From: Hemibagrus wyckioides
Taxonomy: Eukaryota > Chordata > Actinopteri > Siluriformes > Bagridae
Reading direction: 5' to 3'
NCBI RefSeq assembly: GCF_019097595.1
Contig: NC_080726.1
Span: 14,510,205 to 14,574,204, forward strand
DNA: 64,000 nt
The first letter of the stretch is position 1. The number at the start of each line of letters is the position of its first letter. Position numbers and translations under genes: made by a program. Shown here in pieces: positions 13,401-25,152 of the stretch. The notes beneath the pieces were generated by a model, which was not told where the DNA came from, did no database searches, and saw nothing but the letters and a program-made list of their open reading frames with translations.

Positions 13401-13573
13401 TACATTTACGGCATTTGGCAGACACCCTTATCCAGAGTGACTTACATTTATCTGATAGAACTGAGTAACTGAGGGTTAAGGGCCTTGCTCAAGGGCCCAG
13501 CAGTGACAGCCTGGTGGTTCTGGGATTTGAACACACAACCTTCCACCTTAACCACTGAGCTACCTCTTCCCCA
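13401..13573 (-). mobile_element. tRNA-headed SINE with LINE-type 3' tail
   Basis: Read on the minus strand it starts GGGGAAGAGGTAGCTCAGTG (A box) and has GTGTTCAAATCCC (B box), then a body GCCCTTGAGCAAGGCCCTTA shared with other copies. It ends in a tail TGGATAAGGGTGTCTGCCAA ATGCCGTAAATG-like sequence that resembles CR1/L2-mobilised SINE tails. The tRNA head is kept, so this copy is nearly complete. Confidence 0.8.
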
Positions 13574-13616
13574 ATTCATTGTTCCTAATATAAAAGCATA
13601 TTTAAACTGGCCGTTA

Positions 13617-13619
<3 letters not shown>

Positions 13620-13669
<50 letters not shown>
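13620..13669. repeat. (TA)n microsatellite
   Basis: About 25 TA units, followed by a short AC tract. The Tyr/Ile-repeat ORFs here are artefacts of this repeat. Confidence 0.95.
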
Positions 13670-13671
<2 letters not shown>

Positions 13672-14425
13672 AACACACACACAGAAATATTCTTATATGT
13701 ATATATACTGTATATACACACATACATATATACAGAGAGACAGAGAAGATCAGAACAGCAGCTTTGAGATACCATGCCTGTTCTCTGTTCTTAGTTGTTG
13801 TCAGATGTCAAAACATGTCTGTGTGAATGAGAAAGACAGACTGACAGCATGGCGTATCGCAGCAGGACAGCTCAATGGTCACTCTTTACCATCTCTGTCT
13901 CTGACACAATCAAACTGGCATAATCTCCAGGTGGCTTCACCACCTTGTTCCTTTACCTACCCTGACCCAATGTCACTCTTTTCATGACACTAGCTCAGCA
14001 GTTGAAATGGTTTGCTAGTGACCAGAAGGTTGTGAGACAGACTGCCATGGTTGCACCTATTGTGCAAGACCTAAAACTTATCACTTCAAGCTGAGATATG
14101 AGAGGAACACAACTGCTCCCTTGGGCATAAATAAAGTTAGTGTGCTCCGTGAAGGCACATGTTAATCTAACGAGCATCTCTTGCTGAGAATAGATCTGGT
14201 CTTGCTGCCCTGGGGGCTACATTTGTTGTTCACTTTCTCAATCACAGTCTTGGATGAATAAAGATTTGGACCGAACTGATGCAGTGTGTGGATTTTTTTA
14301 TAAATTATTATTTAGCTGGAGGGAGAATGGAAGGCTTAATGGAAAGTATTATTGAGTGAAAATTACATTTGAATGGGGAAGTTTGATCAGGAAAAAATGC
14401 CCCCGTCCTTGGACGGAGAAAGTCT

Positions 14426-14456
<31 letters not shown>

Positions 14457-15514
14457 ATGTTTTATATTGTCTAGAAATAGCACAGTGAATCATCACCTAT
14501 GTCACCTTGAACAGACCTCTAAGATATGCTTGCAAAAAAAGATACTGCTGAAAATAAACTAAGCCTTACTGCTCATCAAGGAAATTATATCACAATTCAC
14601 CCTATCGTGTAGAAGCAACATGTCCTTATGCTTGTGTTTAAGCTTATCTCTCATCGACATGGCCTGTGTAGCTGTGGCCCTGATCAGATTGGAAATCTTA
14701 CTGCTCGCATTCCCTACAGGCCGCCTGTATTGTGTATCACTGCCTACAGAGCATGCTATAAAACACGCCTTGGGCCATTGGGAGGATTACAACTTCTAAA
14801 TCTCAGTGGAAAACGCTAGAGCAGTTTATAAAACATTCAACTATTGATCTGTTACCCAACATGGTGTATTAAACCTAGGAAGATTAGCATGCACCTACAA
14901 ATTAAGTATAGCATGGTTTACACATTTGACCTACAGTAAATCAATATTTATCTGGAAAAAAAAAATCTCACTCACTAAGCTACATTTGTTCAACTCCATC
15001 CTGGTGTATGTCAGGATCACATGCCCTGAGAGGAGAGACCAGAGTGCATGGTGTCTGTGACATTTCTTTGTCATATCAACCAAACGTTTTACTCAAAAAT
15101 ATTCAAATATTCTGTTATGAATTGTACATCCTGTAAGATACTGCCTTTTCTGGAGCACACACAGTCTATAATGTACTACTGCTTATGATATGATAACAGG
15201 ATAGTAGTATTACTTTATTACCACAGTTCTCAAAACTGATTGGTCTTTCCACACTTTCTCATCAATTTATTCACCAGTCAAATACCCTCAGCAGGTTCTC
15301 CTATCATACAACAGCTACCAAACAGCTAGGGTGAAGGCTAACATTTGCTTCTTCTAAGTGTAACACACTCAGCCCTCTTCTGTATACAGGAACTCATAGA
15401 TGCCCAATGACTGGCTAATGATGCTGTAGGAGAGTGTTTGCCAATCTCCCACTCAGAATGTATATCTAATTTTGCTCCCTTGGTGCCAAAACATAGACAG
15501 TTGTAGCACCACTG
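13670..15514. other. Intronic DNA without recognised gene
   Basis: Only the (GA)n tract at 14426. The region before 15515 may include the lost 5' part of the family B Tc1 copy, but no inverted end is visible. Confidence 0.55.
14426..14454. repeat. (GA)n microsatellite
   Basis: About 14 GA units. Confidence 0.9.
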
Positions 15515-16366
15515 AAAGTGCTAAATGTCTCTGTATGCTGTAGCAGTAACATTACCCTTCACTAAAATCAAGGAATCTCACCCAACCCAGAAAAACAGCC
15601 CATTATTCCTCCACCACACTATGCATTCTGTTAGGCAGCATTCTCCAGGCATCCACCAAGCCCGGTTCATCCATTTAATCAGAACACAACATCAGTGCAA
15701 GAAATGTGCATCAGAAACCTCATGAAATGAGTTTCCATGGCTGAGGAGCAGCACACAAACCTAAGGTCATCATGCACAACGTAAAGCATGCTGCTGCTGG
15801 ACTCTGGAGATGTAGAAATGTGTTCTCTGGTGTGATGAATCACGCTTCACTATCTGGCAGTCTGATGGATGAATCTAGGCTTGGTGGATGCCAGGAGAAC
15901 GCCGCCTAACAGAATGCATAGTGGCAACTGTAAAGTGTGGTGTAGGAGAGATAATCAATGATCTGGGCTGTTTTTCAGGGTTTGGGTGGGTTATTTGCAT
16001 TGAAGGGTAATGTTAATCCTATAAAATTATAGACAAAGTGTGTGTTTCCAACTTTGTCTGTGGAAAGCTCTTTCCTGTTCCTGTATGACACAAATTGAGG
16101 TCTATAAAGACAAAAAGGTAAAAGGTTTGATGGGTTCAGTCCTGACCTCAACCTTACAGAACACCTTTGGGATAGATGCCAGGCATTCTCATTCAGCAGT
16201 AGTGCCTGACCTCACTAATGTGCTTTAGAAATCCTTCCCAGAAGAGTGGAGACTGTTACAGCTGCAAAGGGAGGACACCACTCAATATAAAAGCAGTTTT
16301 TAATGTGATGTCCAACAAACTCACATAGGTTTGATGGACTGGTGTTCACTACTGGTCATATAGTGT
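15515..16366 (+). mobile_element. Degraded Tc1-like transposon, family B
   Basis: Longest family B copy, plus strand. Recognisable parts are a region around TCTGTATGCTGTAGCAGTAA (15531), VLWCDESRF around the first catalytic Asp (about 15822-15848), a SVWQSDG-like segment after it, the SPDLNLTEHLWD segment with the third acidic residue (about 16138-16178), and the end GGTCATATAGTGTA. Many frameshifts, stops and short deletions make it inactive. The 5' inverted end is not identifiable. Confidence 0.8.
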
Positions 16367-18699
16367 ATATTAAACTGAAGCCTGATTAAGCTTTCAAGCT
16401 GCTACAGACCTCACTGACTGTATAGACACAGTCAAGCAGAAGACAGAGCTTTACATCCTAGCAGAGACTGCTAGCTTCCTTATGGCAATTTGGGACCATC
16501 CCCAGGTGCATTCTAGGAAAGTGTAAAAGTCACACACTGACCTGAATGCAGACGGAGAGTGAAATACACTGCAGTCTAAGAGAAGAGAAACCTAAGTGAA
16601 CTGTTTGGGAAAAAAAAAAAAAAATTTTAGCACATACGCAGCATTTTATCACACACAGTGTTGCATCCTACCCAGACAAGGGCAAAATGCACAGGAGCAG
16701 CATGGAGAAGACGATCACGACTGCATGGCTGAGAGCTACAGCCCTGGATTCATAATCATTGGGGGAATCAAAACACTTTTCAATAATTCAGTATGAATAG
16801 GAGAGGGAGGGTGAAAGAGAACGTGAGAATCTTATCTTGCATTAAATGAGCAGGCAAAGGAAATGAGTAGAGGGAAATCTTGGAGATAGAGACTCATACA
16901 GGGTCGTGTTTTCCAAAGACACATATTGGCTCATGTAGTCTAGAGACACTTTAAACACACAGATTTCTGCACTTTCACCAGCCAGCTCTGAAACACATAC
17001 GGCAGCTCACCTTTACATAATCACCTTTACATAATCCTACATAATCCCTTCATACAACTGAATTAAAATGCGGCTTACCTCAGCACTGGTGCAACACTAC
17101 GCACTCTGCATTTGACAGAACATATTCTCATTTTTTTGAGAAGGTATAATAAAAGAGTAAGTGGTCAAAAAGCAAGTTTGACCTCTAATAATGCAAAGAG
17201 ATCAAAGTGATATTTCAATGGATTACCTTAGATGTATTTTGGTTTCATTGTGATGTTCTCATCAAGGTAAAATCTTAAAAAGCGACAATCTATAATTTTG
17301 TTCTCATCCTCACACGACCAGACTTCTTTAAAAACCATTTGTATCATCCACTTCTAGGCCTCAGGAGATAAGATAGGAATGGTCATATTGATGGGCTGAG
17401 TACTTGACAGAGGAAATGAGGGAGGACCTGAGCACCTTGTTACAGACACTCAATGTCTATAGCATGATTCTTTCATATCTCGCTCACTGCATTTAGGAAA
17501 AGATTAAAAACAAAACATAAGCCAAAGAAAATCTAGTCCTGTGCAGTTGTTTTACACACCCTAACCCTACATCATTTTAAGAGAAACACATCGGTTGCTT
17601 TTATAGCTTTTCCGTATGGATTAAATTCCTAGTTTCAGAGGATTTAACAGCTCCTAGTAGATTTGTTGATTTAGATTCACAGGTTTCAATGCTTTCCCTC
17701 TCCTCATTCAAAAAGCATTGTATCTTTAAATTGCCTCTTGCTTTTATGTAACATTGTGTTATATTTGACAGCAAATTAAAAGAAAAATGCTTCAGTCCGC
17801 ATTTTCTATCTCTGTTTTTTTTCTTTCTTTTCCTTAAGCCAAATGCTTGTGTTTAAGTGTTATTGAAAAACCCAGTCTCTGACACTTCCACTCAAGACAA
17901 ATCTGGCAACCTCAAAGGCAATGAACTACATGCAGGTAATTTGCATAATCTGAATGATGCACCCAGAAAATCAGCTTAAGCAAAAGCTTAGCCCATCTCT
18001 AAATATGCTTTAATTCTTCTGCGTAAATTTTGGACGTAAGTCACCATCTGAACTCTGAATACAGTCCTATGGCAGAAAGTATGTGGTAAATTTCATACTG
18101 TTTCCTATTTATACTGTTCACCTTTACCAGGTTCCACAAAACATACCTGCTTTGTTGTACTGGTGAGCATGTTCGTGTCTGGTAGACATTTTGAATGGTG
18201 ATATCACAACACTTAAGCCTTTTGTCAGCTCACAACTTTTTTTTAAATAAAAACTGTTATGCTGGATAAGGAAGAGAACTTCTGTCTAGACTCAGACGTG
18301 ATCAAAATAAGAGAGAGTAAAGTTTCAGATCATGTTTTTGTTATCGCTTTAACGCTAACTAGATATGACTGCAGGTGGAGCAGCGTGCCCAGTGCTCGGC
18401 GGCCTTCTGCTCTTCTCTGGTTACTGTTTTTAATTTCTCGACAAGGTGAAAAAAACATTTGTCAATTAATCAAAGCCACTGTAATTATGCTGCTCTCGCT
18501 AACAAGTCCCCATTCTATCAGTTATTTATTCTGAGGCCACACTCGTCACGTTCCATCACGTACACACGTCATTCCAGGCAGAGGCCTTGAAAACGAAGAT
18601 GTGGCTAGACTTCATGTTGCTAACTCTGTCTTTCCATCATTCCCTCCCTCTCTGACTTGTTTTTGCACTCTCTCTCCACTTACCCTCCCTGTTATGATG
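16367..18699. other. Intronic DNA without recognised gene
   Basis: No repeat family recognised. 17590-18000 is repeat-free and holds GTAATTTGCATAATC (17936-17950), an octamer-like site, which makes it a weak regulatory candidate. Confidence 0.5.
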
Positions 18700-18768
18700 G
18701 CCATGCCTCAGTGAAGGACATCTGAAAATGGTCAAGACAACAACAAAACACTTTGTCTTCTCACTCAT
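18700..18768 (+). repeat. 69-bp inverted repeat, arm 1
   Basis: Matches the reverse complement of 19023-19091 at about 65 of 69 positions (shared core CTCAGTGAAGGACATCTGAA). The arm lies outside the SINE at 18974. Confidence 0.9.
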
Positions 18769-18973
18769 TTTTTTTCACACTTTTCTCCTCTCTGGGAAGG
18801 TGCCCTTCATCTACAGCAACATGTGTGTTTTGGTGCCTGAGTGTGTATGCTGCATGCCGTTGTACTGGAAAAATGGAACGGTCTTCCCAATGAAAAGGAA
18901 TTTGCTTACATATCTCTCAAAATGGCTTAACCAGTGATATCTATGCATCACTGCCATCCTCATCATCAGCATC

Positions 18974-19247
18974 TTACATTTACGGCATTTGGCAGATGCC
19001 CTAATTCAGACGAGAAAAGTGCATGAGTGAGAAGACAAAGGGATTTGTTGTTGCCTTGACCATTTTCAGATGTCCTTCACTGAGGTATGGCTAAGTTGCT
19101 TACCCAGAGTGACTTACAATTTAACACATTTTATACAACTGAGGGTAAAGGTCTTGCTCAGGGCAGTAGCTTGGTGGACTTGAGCGTTGAACTCACACCC
19201 TCCAGAGCAATAGTCTAACACCGTAACCACTAACCCACCACCTCCCC
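18974..19247 (-). mobile_element. SINE copy interrupted by an 80-90 bp insertion
   Basis: Tail TTACATTTACGGCATTTGGC starts at 18974 and breaks off at about 19011 (CTAATTCAGA). The body resumes at about 19098 (CCCAGAGTGACTTACAATTT) and runs to CCACCACCTCCCC. The uninterrupted family reads CCAGAGTGACTTAC straight through, as at 13433, so 19011-19097 is an insertion. The inserted DNA is the inverted copy of 18700-18768. Confidence 0.75.
19023..19091 (-). repeat. 69-bp inverted repeat, arm 2 (inside a SINE)
   Basis: Inverted partner of 18700-18768. It forms most of the insertion that splits the SINE at 18974-19247. Confidence 0.9.
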
Positions 19248-20372
19248 AAGCTATTGTCAGTCATGAGTTTATATTATATCCATGAATGAGTTTATGTTAT
19301 ATCTACTAGTTTCTTTGATCTATAAAAAACAAAAATGTATTTAACAAGAATAAAGCCCCACAAACTAGGAACTATCAATAAGCCATTGGGATCGTCTCTA
19401 GTTCTTCCACCAAGATATGCCACAATATCAGGTCTGCCAATGCCACAAACATGCACTGCAGCCTCCAAACATGACTACACCGTACTTTAACACCCATAAA
19501 CACACACACACACACATACCTGTCACAGTTTAAGAGAAACTTTGATGAAAGTTTGATGAAAGTGACGGTGAACATCTCCCATGATCACTAGATTTAAATA
19601 TATTATTTATCCACTTTGTCGTGTTTTGAAGGAGTGTGTCAGGAAAAGTCTAGCATCATATAGTGACCTGACCACTGTTCTGCAAGAGGAATGACTTAAA
19701 ATCTAAAATCCATCTGGCCACTGTATCTGTATTCCCAAGACCAACCGATGCTGTGTTGACCACAAAAGGAGTAGTTTATGTTACTAATCCTTTTGTTTAT
19801 GTATGTCCTGTTTCTTTTCTTTTTTTTTTCTGGACGTTTGTGGTTTGTCTAGCCGTGATACCACTCTTTGTTCATCGCCTGTTTTTAACATTTAACACTT
19901 CGGAACATTTTCTGTCTTTCTTAACATACCTGCACTTCCATCCTCGCAGCCTGTCTTTATCTGACACCAAACTGAACATTTTACTTTAAACTTCATATGC
20001 AGCACACCACACTCAACGCTTAACATAACAGGCAGCCAACAAAGAGGAAATAAAGCTGTTGGAATAACACTTTCCTACGTGCTCTTCTACATCAGATTTA
20101 ACTTTATACAACATTTTGTTCTTTTCTGAAAATGTACGGTTGTTGGTTTCTATTAATATAACATTGTTCAGGTTTATTCTTTCTGAACAATACTAGACAA
20201 AAGAATATTGCGCTTGGCTGATAAACCTTTATGTTATGAATCAGGTTTTATGCCTTTTCTGTTGTTTGTGCTTAGTATTTTTCTCTACTGAATGTAAAAA
20301 AAGAGCTTTTTTTTATTTTTTATTTTTTTACTTTTTTTATGAGACAGGTTATGTTTGGGTCACTGTGACCTG
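19248..20372. other. Intronic DNA without recognised feature
   Basis: A short direct repeat of GAGTTTAT(A/G)TTATATC lies near 19265-19302. Otherwise nothing recognised. Confidence 0.55.
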
Positions 20373-20377
20373 AGAAT

Positions 20378-20835
20378 TGTCAGGAACTGCTGGACTGTTC
20401 CCTGCCTGGCCTGAGGAAGGCGCTGGCAGGTGAAACTGAGAATCCTGCTTGTTCATGTGTCTTTCGTGTAATACCTGTCCTATTGTTCTCTCCCCTGATT
20501 GTCACCTGTAATCTGTTAACCCTAATGTCTAGCCCTATAAATAGGGATCCTTCTGTGCACGTCCTTGTCCGTGATTGTTTAACTGTTACTTGTTCCGTGG
20601 TTCCAGTCTGTCTATGCTCCTGTTAGTCCTAAGTTTAGTCTTTATTATTTTCCTGTCAACCACGCCATGTCTCGTTTTCCGTCTGTTTTCCCCATGTCGT
20701 GTGTTTATGTAATAAAAGCAGCGCTTCGCTGAATCCTGTGTCTGGGTCTGCATTCAGCCGCGTGCTGGTGTGTGCACGCGCACCACGGACGGCCGGGTTC
20801 GAGCCCTGCCTAGGGCGAGGATCCCGGCCGTGACA
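20378..20835 (+). mobile_element. Solo LTR of an LTR retrotransposon
   Basis: 458 bp that begins TGTCAGG and ends CCGTGACA (terminal TG...CA, with TGTCA/TGACA inverted ends). It is flanked by a perfect 5-bp target duplication AGAAT (20373-20377 and 20836-20840). It contains a TATAAATA box (20536-20543) and an AATAAA signal (20711-20716) in the order expected of U3-R-U5, so it reads on the plus strand. No primer-binding site, coding domain or second LTR follows, which marks a solo LTR left by recombination. A 5-bp duplication is typical of Gypsy and Copia elements, among others; the family cannot be fixed without a database. Confidence 0.85.
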
Positions 20836-21104
20836 AGAATATAACTGCTTATCTTTGAAAATAAAACAAATAGATAATTACCTCCATCTCATTTGCACTC
20901 ACAACCGATTACACACACCTCAGGAGCACCTCAGGCATGAAAAGTGGTTTTGTGTGTCTTTACGGTTCTCCAAAAAAACAAAATTCTATCATTTTCCAAA
21001 ATTAATTTTTTGTCTCAGCTGCCCAAAATCAATATAACTGCTGAATATTGAAAACTCACTGCAAAGTAGTTCACAGATCACAAGGGTTAATGTAGATTCT
21101 GCCA

Positions 21105-21368
21105 AAAATGCTCTTTCAATGATCAAAAATTAATTAGCCGGATCCGGCAAGCCAGACATTTTCGTGGTTTCAGTCAGGTTGATGTCCACCGCAGTGACAC
21201 CAGAGTGGTAGGAGGGATGCGATGCAGGCATGGTGCAAACTTTCCACAGCAAAATGCTTTTAGACCTGAAGGCTAAGTTGACCTTTTCTTAGTGTGTGGG
21301 AGAGCTATGTGCGGATGTGAGTAAGACTGCATTTTAGGCCAAAAACTCCACTTCAATCAAGAAGTCAC
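21105..21368 (+). repeat. Diverged direct repeat, copy 1
   Basis: Shares ATCAAAAATTAATTAGCC, then ATGTCCACCGCAGTGACA, GAAGGCTAAGTTGACCTTTT and a final CTTCAATC-AGAAGTCAC with 22158-22378, in the same order and orientation. The copies differ by substitutions and small gaps. Not recognised as a transposon. Confidence 0.8.
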
Positions 21369-21422
21369 AAACAAACACAAACAACAGCATGTTTTCATTT
21401 CTGTTTGAAACACCATTCAGGT

Positions 21423-21425
<3 letters not shown>

Positions 21426-21471
<46 letters not shown>
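21426..21471. repeat. (TA)n microsatellite
   Basis: About 22 TA units, lying between the two direct-repeat copies at 21105 and 22158. Confidence 0.95.
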
Positions 21472-21472
<1 letters not shown>

Positions 21473-22157
21473 TAGACAGAAGCGCACTATCTAATGTTAC
21501 TCAAGACCTGGCTGTGGGTGCTCTAAATGGACAGACGGGTTGCTAAGATTATATCGGTTTGCTGTGGGCATCTGTGTTATTTTCTGAGTAGACACTCTGT
21601 AATTCAGTGGTAGTGACTTGGGAGTACAATTGAAGCCTATTTTGCTTGTGTCTTGTGTAAGGCACTAGGCACACCGCACACATATGTATGTAGTATTTGG
21701 AAATATTGGCCAAATCTTTTAATATACTGTATGCGACATTCGATTAGGTCACTGTGTGCAAAAGTCATAGCCTGTAAGCTGTGTGTGCCTCTCTAGAGAT
21801 ATGCCTCATTTACCCTCACTCAAGCTCTCTCTCAACCCCTGCGCTAGCTACATAGCAACCAGCCAGGGACGGCAGACTGGGGGGAGCCAGCAGGAGCCTG
21901 TTAGCTGTGGATAATAAATGATATTGGTCTTGGATGGAAAGGGCTTTTTGTCTCATTACTTCTAAAAGCATGAGGGACAGGTAATATTGACAGTACCATA
22001 AAGACTCTAGGCCTGTTGGGTACACTGTCTGCCTCCTATTATCCCATTCCTGAACTCTTGACTCAGAGGTAGGAATTAGTGGCTGGCTGCTCTGCTTATG
22101 GGATCGATACGCTATTGTGCTGATTCGGAGCAGCTGCCCGAGACACCTTCAAAGCCC

Positions 22158-22378
22158 AAAATGCTTTTTCGGTAATCAAAAATTAATTAGCCATCCACAG
22201 TGACAGATTTTTTTGTGCTTTCTGTCAGGGTGACGTCCACCACAGTGACATCAGAGCACACACTTTCTTCGGTGAAAAGATTAGACGTGAAGGCTAAGTT
22301 GACCTTTTCTTCGTGAGTGGGAGAGCTGTTTGTCAATGTGAGTAAGTCGCTAAGACTCTACTTCAATCCAGAAGTCAC
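22158..22378 (+). repeat. Diverged direct repeat, copy 2
   Basis: Second copy of the block at 21105. It shares AATCAAAAATTAATTAGCCA, CACCACAGTGACATCAGAG and GAAGGCTAAGTTGACCTTTT. It is shorter by about 40 bp. Confidence 0.8.
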
Positions 22379-23819
22379 TCCAACAAAACAGTCAGTGGAA
22401 AACAGTCAGATTCTTCCAAACATGCTTACAGAGCCTCAAAGTCCAGTTTATAATTTATAATTCAGTGCAAAAGCATATCTGTGTAGCCAGCTGGGCCTTG
22501 CTCTGTAAATAGCTCTGGAAATGGCAAGTAATGGACACTAAATGGGTGGCTCTGCATGGGCTGAGAGTGAGATGATGACTTGTGTTTGTTGTGAATCATG
22601 GCACCTGGTAAAGTGGGAGTTTTACTCAAGCAGCAGTGGAGCAGCCGTGTCATGTGCCTGTGGAGAATGTTTAAAATGGAAGACCCGCTCTGTGGAGGAG
22701 TAAAAAGACACACATGGCCGCCAGTGCATCCTCTGCACCTGCCTCGGTGCAGCTGCCTCCAAACTCAGCCAAGAACCCGCGCACCAATCAGACGGATAAT
22801 TGCCACGGTGTCCTCTGGCCTCCTACAAAGCTCACAGTCAGTCTTTTGTGTAAGGGTGTTTTTTTTTCTCAGTTTGGGTGTTTTATTGGGGTGTTAACCC
22901 CCTGCCTACAAGCATACTGTGTAATCTGGTGCATGATGAATTGGGAGCCTGGTAGCTTGGGCGTCTGTCTTAGTGAGATCATCGGCAAGGTGTGAAGTCT
23001 GCTCACAATGGAGACATGATGAGTGCAATGTGTCCTGAAGGGAACATTAATATTCAGGACAAATGCTAATGTTTATCATCGTCTAAATGTAAACATATCT
23101 CTTTTTTTGTGGAAACAACTTTTAGAAGAAGGGTGCTCTATACCTCCTATGCCAAGGCACATTGAAGCTGCTGTGGTGTTTTGATGATGGTGGTGAAGAG
23201 CATTGTCTTATACATCAATCCAAAATCGCTCAAGTGAGTTAAGATGGTAAGTGTGAAGGTCATAGTATACGATTTGAATAATTTCCACAATCATCAAAAC
23301 TATTCAGGAAGTAGTCCTGGAACGCACCAACACCTTAGACAGCTTATCTTGGATTTTTCTTAAATTTGCCACCTGTTTGCAGATTGTATCTTGAGTAGTA
23401 ACAAACCTATCCATCTTTGCTTAGTGAGAGATACTCGAGCCAGCATGTCTTGACTTTTATCACAAAGCCAAGGTCATATTTCCTCTGCAAACACTGCAAC
23501 AGCTTCTTCAGGTGACCTTTCTTGAACACTGCTTACATTTTTTTCCCCACAAGAACTGAAACATTCATCTCTTGTTCTCTTGGCTAAATCTTGGCACATA
23601 TCTCCTAAAACCCCAGAGGCAGACAGCAAGAGAGAAGACGTTTAAATAATGAAGTCTTTTTTGGTAGAACCGTGGCCTGGAAAGTACTTGAGAGAAAGAA
23701 AATACACCTTACGCTTGTCTTTTCTTTTGCCAAGTTCTGCTGAGCTTCACTTCATTCAAACAACGTGAGATGCTATTTACCTTTTTGGGATTTAATACTA
23801 GAGGGAGAGAAATGGAAAA

Positions 23820-23821
<2 letters not shown>

Positions 23822-23854
<33 letters not shown>
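23822..23854. repeat. (GA)n microsatellite
   Basis: About 16 GA units. Confidence 0.9.
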
Positions 23855-23857
<3 letters not shown>

Positions 23858-25119
23858 TAAGAGACCAAGAGTAAGAGGGAAATTCAGAGAGAAGGTGTTT
23901 GCTCGGGGGCTGTGGGTGATTGTGGTCATTTTGTCCAGTGGCAAGTAATCTCAAGGGTCACTACACTTTCTGCAAGTCAGCTGGCTTTGGCTGAACCTTA
24001 AGTAAACAGGCCACTAATTATCCTTCTCGTCTTTTGATCTGTGACCCTCCATAATTAGCCTATGCTCCAGTGTAATCATATTGAACACTCGCCTGCAACC
24101 CTCTCCTGCTTTGCTTTACCCAGCATGCCGCTGAATCACAAGAAAACTGTATCTATAGCCTTACTGTGTTACTGTGTGTTATCAAATGTAAGAACAGACA
24201 AAATCATTGAACTCCAGGCAGTTCCCATGACAACATGACGCTGTTTGGATGGTCTAGTCAAAACATGGGTTTGATTATCGACCCTCAGGAGGTTGTGAGA
24301 GCAGAACTCTGATTGGCTCGGCAGTCCGATGGTTTCCGGACTCCTTAGTGCCTGTTAATCTCCCAATCAATCAATAGTGTGTACAGATGTGAGACAAAAA
24401 CCTGTTTGTTCCATTAGAGCACTCACATAACCCAATGCCTATCCTTCCAAGTGCTCTCTCACTCTCAGTCTCGTTTATTCGCTCCACTAAACCCCTGTGC
24501 CACTTTTCTTTTCCCTACAAAAATGCTAATCCAGAGCTGAACCTGCATGTCATGCTGTGGCATTCTGACTTTTTTTTTTAATAACTCTTCCATTCATCTT
24601 GTCTTTTTCTAGCATACTTCCTGTTCATCTCTCTAGTCTCCCTAGTGATCTGGATATAGTGACAAATGAACAGGAGGAACGAAAGCAGCTTTTTTGTGGC
24701 CCAAATGCACAGGACACTCAGTAGGGAATAGGGGGTGTAAATGAGAAGCTTTGGCACAAACTACTTGCCTGCTTCACTCCGTTGTTTTGCTCTTTTAAAT
24801 AATTGACAGGACTATGCTACTGACGACAGAGACAAATCGACTGAGGTAATATCTCAGCCAGAGGTTGTTCTGGTATAGAATACTCTCCCACAGTAAAAAG
24901 ACATAGAGTCATAAATCCAGTAACAGTGAAGTATTCATAAGCAGACAGTGCAATAACAATTGTCCTAACTCCTCCTGCATGGTAAATTATTATTATATTT
25001 AAATGCGATGTGTCATTTGATGCATTCCCATTAAACAACAGCCTAATTTTTTAAAAATATTTTACCATTCTAATTTCCTTGGTCAATCTTTTTTGTTGTG
25101 GATGAAACATTGCACTAGA

Positions 25120-25120
<1 letters not shown>

Positions 25121-25152
<32 letters not shown>
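25121..25152. repeat. (CT)n microsatellite
   Basis: About 15 CT units with one interruption. Confidence 0.9.

Noticed and set aside
18728..18937. 69-residue ORF with a hydrophobic, signal-peptide-like start (MVKTTTKHFVFSLIFFHTFL)
   Set aside because: It starts in arm 1 of the inverted repeat and is closed by chance. No homology, splice context or conservation is visible.
20775..20835. tRNA-like B box (GGGTTCGAGCCC) suggesting a tRNA gene or SINE
   Set aside because: No A box or cloverleaf upstream, and the segment is inside the 3' end of the solo LTR.
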